Source: Nanobdellota archaeon (lineage in GTDB: Archaea > Nanobdellota > Nanobdellia > Woesearchaeales > SM23-78). Taken from it: DNA of 50,780 bases. The notes beneath the pieces are model-generated. The model was given only the letters and a program-made list of their open reading frames with translations. It was not told the origin of the DNA and searched no databases. Where the stretch lies: contig JAHJQO010000006.1 in the NCBI GenBank assembly GCA_018819305.1, positions 1-50,780 of the forward strand. The letters are read 5' to 3'. This document shows positions 48,297 to 50,780 of this stretch, one piece after another. The first letter of the stretch is position 1; each line of letters starts with the position of its first letter. The translations under genes and the position numbers were made by a program.

Positions 48297-48956
48297 ATGA
48301 AGACATTTTTCATAGAAGCAAGATACAAGGGAAAAATTAAACTTCCTGATGAACTAATAGATAAACTTCCAAACAAGATAGTTTTGTTCACAACAGTGCA
48401 GTTTCTTGACAGTGTTGATAATATTAAAAAGAAACTTGAAAAAAAACAAAAAAAAGTTTTGCTTCTCAAAACAGAGCACACAAAGCATGCTGGACAATTG
48501 CTTGGCTGCAATATCAAAGAGTTTAAACAAGACTTTGACGCATTCTTATATATTGGAGATGGAATGTTTCATCCAAAGGCATTATTGTTGAAAAACTCTA
48601 AGCCTGTCTTTGCCTTTAATCCTTTTTCAAAAAAGTTTTTTAAGCTTGAGGAAAAAGAAATTAATGACATGAAAAAAAAGCAAAAAGGAGCTCTAATGAA
48701 ATTCATGGCAAGCAAAGAAATCGGAGTTCTGGTGAGCACCAAGCCAGGACAGAATAAATTAAAACAAGCCCAGACGCTTGAAAAAAAGTTTCCTGAAAAA
48801 AAATTCTACTTCTTAATGTTCGACACAATAGATTTCGCAGAGCTAGAGAACTTTCCATTTGTAGAGTGCTTTGTCAATACTGCATGTCCAAGAATAGCTT
48901 TTGATGAAGCTGAGAAGATAAGAAAGCCAATTGTTAATATTGAAGATTTATTCTAA
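48297..48956 (+). CDS. Diphthamide synthase Dph2-like, lacking domain 1
   Basis: The 219 residues match domains 2 and 3 of archaeal Dph2: GQLLGCNI (Cys71), LYIGDGMFHPKALLL, GVLVSTKPGQNKLKQAQTLE and the end ENFPFVECFVNTACPRIAFD (Cys197). Full-length enzymes have about 340 residues and three Cys holding the radical-generating iron-sulfur cluster; the first domain with its Cys is missing. TTTTAAATTA about 26 nt upstream makes the start at 48297 a credible leaderless one, so the gene is genuinely short. It may partner a separate domain-1 protein, have changed function, or be decaying. Confidence 0.85.
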   Translation: MKTFFIEARYKGKIKLPDELIDKLPNKIVLFTTVQFLDSVDNIKKKLEKKQKKVLLLKTEHTKHAGQLLGCNIKEFKQDFDAFLYIGDGMFHPKALLLKNSKPVFAFNPFSKKFFKLEEKEINDMKKKQKGALMKFMASKEIGVLVSTKPGQNKLKQAQTLEKKFPEKKFYFLMFDTIDFAELENFPFVECFVNTACPRIAFDEAEKIRKPIVNIEDLF

Positions 48957-48994
48957 GAATAAATTGTGATAATTTTTCATAAAAAAACAAGTCT

Positions 48995-49825
48995 TTAATT
49001 TAATTTCTTTCTAGTTTTTCTTTTAGGTAGATAATTTTCTTTAGAAATTACACTTTTTCCAATATTTTTCTCTATATCTTTTCTTGTTCGCTTTGCGATG
49101 TTCCCGCCTTTATTAGCAGATTCTTTGCATTCAATAAATCCTTGAGAATTTTTTTCTATCGTAATGTCGGTTGTTGCCTTCTCACCTATCATTGTAAGAA
49201 TAAGTTCCCAGTCAGTCATATGATCTCTTAAGTTCTGGTTTTTCTTCTGTATTTTTTTGAACTCTTTGTATTCACCAACTGTTTTACCAAATGTAGCTTT
49301 ACTAATCTCATTAGTTAGTATTGAGAATTCTTTTTCTGTTTTAATCTCTCTGTTTTTCCACTCATCTGTTAATTCCTGTCTTATTACTATTCCACGAAGC
49401 CTTTTGTCAATCCATTCCTTTGGATAACCTTTAAGCTCATAATATTCCTTAATTCTATCCTGACCAAGCTCAGGATTCTCAATCTCCTCAATTCTCTCAT
49501 AACCAACCTGTGCTAACCATTGCTTAAATGGTTCTGCTCTTTTAGAAGGAATTGATTGGATTATTCTAAAAAGAGATTTAGTATTAGCACAATCTGTTTC
49601 TCTAAGTTTTCCATCTGGTGCTTCTAATTTCAACTGTACCCAAATTGGGGACAGTTCAAAAGCCTTAAATTCCCTGTCTTTAATCTTGCCCCAGTACTGC
49701 CTTGGTGTTGGACTATCTGTTAAAACTGCAACAACATCAACTACTGAGAAATACCATTCATTATTATGCCAGATTCGCCTGATTTTCCTATCTTGAAAAA
49801 CCACGAGTTTGTTCTTTTCATTCAT
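48995..49825 (-). CDS. BRO/DinD-like antirepressor-family protein
   Basis: Protein of 276 residues. The N-terminal BRO-N domain (FQDRKIRRIWHNNEWYFSVV, then VAVLTDSPTPRQYWGKIKDR and LEAPDGKLRETDCANTKSLF) is followed by the GYERIEEIENPEL and KATFGKTVGEYKEFK regions of BRO/DinD-type proteins. Such genes are common in phages, plasmids and mobile islands and bind DNA. TATA (GTTTATAAATAAAA) about 28 nt upstream supports a leaderless mRNA. It is flanked by Dph2-like and S7 genes and is presumably a stray mobile gene. Confidence 0.88.
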   Translation of the reverse strand: MNEKNKLVVFQDRKIRRIWHNNEWYFSVVDVVAVLTDSPTPRQYWGKIKDREFKAFELSPIWVQLKLEAPDGKLRETDCANTKSLFRIIQSIPSKRAEPFKQWLAQVGYERIEEIENPELGQDRIKEYYELKGYPKEWIDKRLRGIVIRQELTDEWKNREIKTEKEFSILTNEISKATFGKTVGEYKEFKKIQKKNQNLRDHMTDWELILTMIGEKATTDITIEKNSQGFIECKESANKGGNIAKRTRKDIEKNIGKSVISKENYLPKRKTRKKLN

Positions 49826-49879
49826 TAATTAATAAGCAGAATGTTTTTATTTATAAACCCTACGCAAGAATGTCCAGTG

Positions 49880-49961
49880 GAGATTTTCGCCCGCTTCACT
49901 CTCAAAATCTCGTAAAATGCATGTCAGTACAACATAAAGCTAAAAAAAGCTTTAGTTGTAC
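49880..49961. terminator. Two hairpins between BRO gene and S7
   Basis: GAGATTTT/AAAATCTC (49880-49911) and a longer hairpin GTACAAC-TAAAGCT/AGCTTTA-GTTGTAC with one bulged A (49927-49961). The second lies just downstream of S7 (minus strand) and may terminate its transcript; the first is upstream of the BRO promoter. Confidence 0.5.
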
Positions 49962-49993
49962 GTAATTCCCAAAAAAAATATTTATTTTTTTAT

Positions 49994-50593
49994 TTATCTT
50001 GAAGCATCTGCCTGTCTTTCGACTTCAAACTTCTTAGAAATTGCTAATGAATCATTAGACATGTTGAATGCTGCGATTATTTCTTTTGCAAGGCTTTGCT
50101 CTGCGCTTATCTTTGAATTAAATGCTTTATGATATGCACCCTGCACAAAGAACTTGAGTGCTGTGTCAATTCTTCTCTGAGGCGCGCATTCAACAGATTT
50201 AGGATAACGAGCACCACCATATTCAATGGTTATGATTTCTTCTCTTGGAGCAGCATTTTCAATTGCCTGAACCAGTACTTCAATAGGGTTTTTCTTGGTC
50301 TTTGCCTCAATAATTTTTAATGCTTCTTCAACAATTCTTGCAGAACCTGCACCTTTGCCAGTGCAATGGCCACTTGACCTAAAATGTTTCTTACCTTTGT
50401 GTCCAGGTGTCATGACTTTGTTGATAAGTCTTTCAACTATGAAAAGTTTTGATTTATGGAATCTGTTGCCTGCATATCTTGCTCCTGTTACTGGAACAAT
50501 GACTGGATTTACATTAATATATTTAATCAATCCAGGGTCTTTTACTTTTATACCTGAACAGTCCCATTTATTAAATGCTAATATTTGTATCAT
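49994..50593 (-). CDS. rps7: Ribosomal protein S7
   Basis: 30S head protein, 199 residues (longer than bacterial S7, normal for archaea). Matches include FIVERLINKVMTPGHKGKKH, IIEAKTKKNPIEVLVQAIEN, the APREEIITIEYGGARYPKSV strand, AYHKAFNSKISAEQSLAKEI and the conserved end ISKKFEVERQADASR. TATA (CTTTATAAACC) 27 nt before the ATG gives a leaderless mRNA, the same promoter style as L44e. In many archaea S7 stands in an S12-S7-EF operon; here it appears to have its own promoter. Confidence 0.96.
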   Translation of the reverse strand: MIQILAFNKWDCSGIKVKDPGLIKYINVNPVIVPVTGARYAGNRFHKSKLFIVERLINKVMTPGHKGKKHFRSSGHCTGKGAGSARIVEEALKIIEAKTKKNPIEVLVQAIENAAPREEIITIEYGGARYPKSVECAPQRRIDTALKFFVQGAYHKAFNSKISAEQSLAKEIIAAFNMSNDSLAISKKFEVERQADASR

Positions 50594-50706
50594 ACTATTG
50601 AGGAGAAAAAGTAACGGTTTATAAAGGTTTTTGTTCTAACAGCTCCATCCATTAAATGATTTTGTATTCTTTTGTGGTTTAATAGGAAGGATTCGTATTT
50701 TTATTG

Positions 50707-50742
50707 AAAAAGTTACTTTTTTCTTGGAAAAAGTAACTTTTT
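50707..50742. terminator. 15-bp perfect hairpin near the window end
   Basis: AAAAAGTTACTTTTT, a 6-nt loop and AAAAAGTAACTTTTT form a perfect inverted repeat about 110 bp upstream of S7. It probably ends a gene beyond the window, though a regulatory role cannot be excluded. Confidence 0.5.
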
Positions 50743-50780
50743 GTTTTTAGAATGTTTCATTTTATGCTTTTTCTTTTATA

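Overview
The window is archaeal. It carries ribosomal proteins S7, S8e, S27e, L37e and L44e, aIF1A, aIF2-alpha, Nop10, an LSm protein, GINS, a PAC2-family protein, a truncated Dph2, class III (type IV pilin) signal peptides and an S-layer protein resembling those of Methanococcales. Promoters are AT-rich TATA boxes about 26-28 nt before many start codons, so many genes look leaderless. Strong AT bias, short genes, many unrecognised small proteins and TTG/GTG starts suggest a DPANN-type archaeon (Woesearchaeota/Pacearchaeota-like). That placement is inference; no 16S rRNA is present.

Layout. 0.2-5.8 kb: a JAMM-like hypothetical, a ureohydrolase, non-oxidative pentose phosphate enzymes (Rpe, RpiB) and enolase. 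5.86-6.07 kb: an intergenic element of stacked hairpins. 6.2-17.7 kb: a type IV pilus/surface locus on the minus strand (four class III pilin-like proteins, a VWA adhesin, a secretion ATPase, two TadB/TadC-like membrane subunits, a coiled-coil winged-helix protein and a DUF192 protein). 17.9-22 kb: an information-processing cluster (GINS, L44e, PNP, S27e, aIF2-alpha, Nop10, PAC2). 22.2-28 kb: a radical SAM enzyme, a secreted repeat protein and the S-layer gene. 28.3-29 kb: intron-containing tRNA-Leu(UAG), L37e and LSm. 29-31 kb: a small island with a transposase remnant, a broken gene and two unknown genes, between 18-bp direct repeats. 31-38.7 kb: PC4-like protein, S8e, a thioredoxin-DsbD fusion, a ZIP transporter operon (DUF5320-DUF134-ZIP) with palindromic operators, LspA and aIF1A. 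38.8-41.5 kb: a TrmB regulator and an amino-acid permease fused to a methyltransferase. 41.5-48.2 kb: the most unusual part, a tightly coupled operon of a Tfx-like regulator, a membrane-anchored stalk protein, a 1172-aa phage-tail-fibre-like protein and a membrane-bound M64-peptidase-like protein lacking the catalytic Glu. 48.3-50.6 kb: truncated Dph2, a BRO-family protein and S7.

How it fits together. Much of the window concerns the cell surface: S-layer, pili, VWA adhesin, secreted repeat protein, and a fibre operon that looks like a viral receptor-binding protein adapted to the cell's own envelope. For a host-dependent archaeon this suggests an attachment machine, but that is a hypothesis. 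A second theme is structured intergenic DNA: two large multi-hairpin elements and a family of small double hairpins. Two genes (S-layer and S27e) also have the Shine-Dalgarno sequence in the loop of a hairpin just before the start codon.
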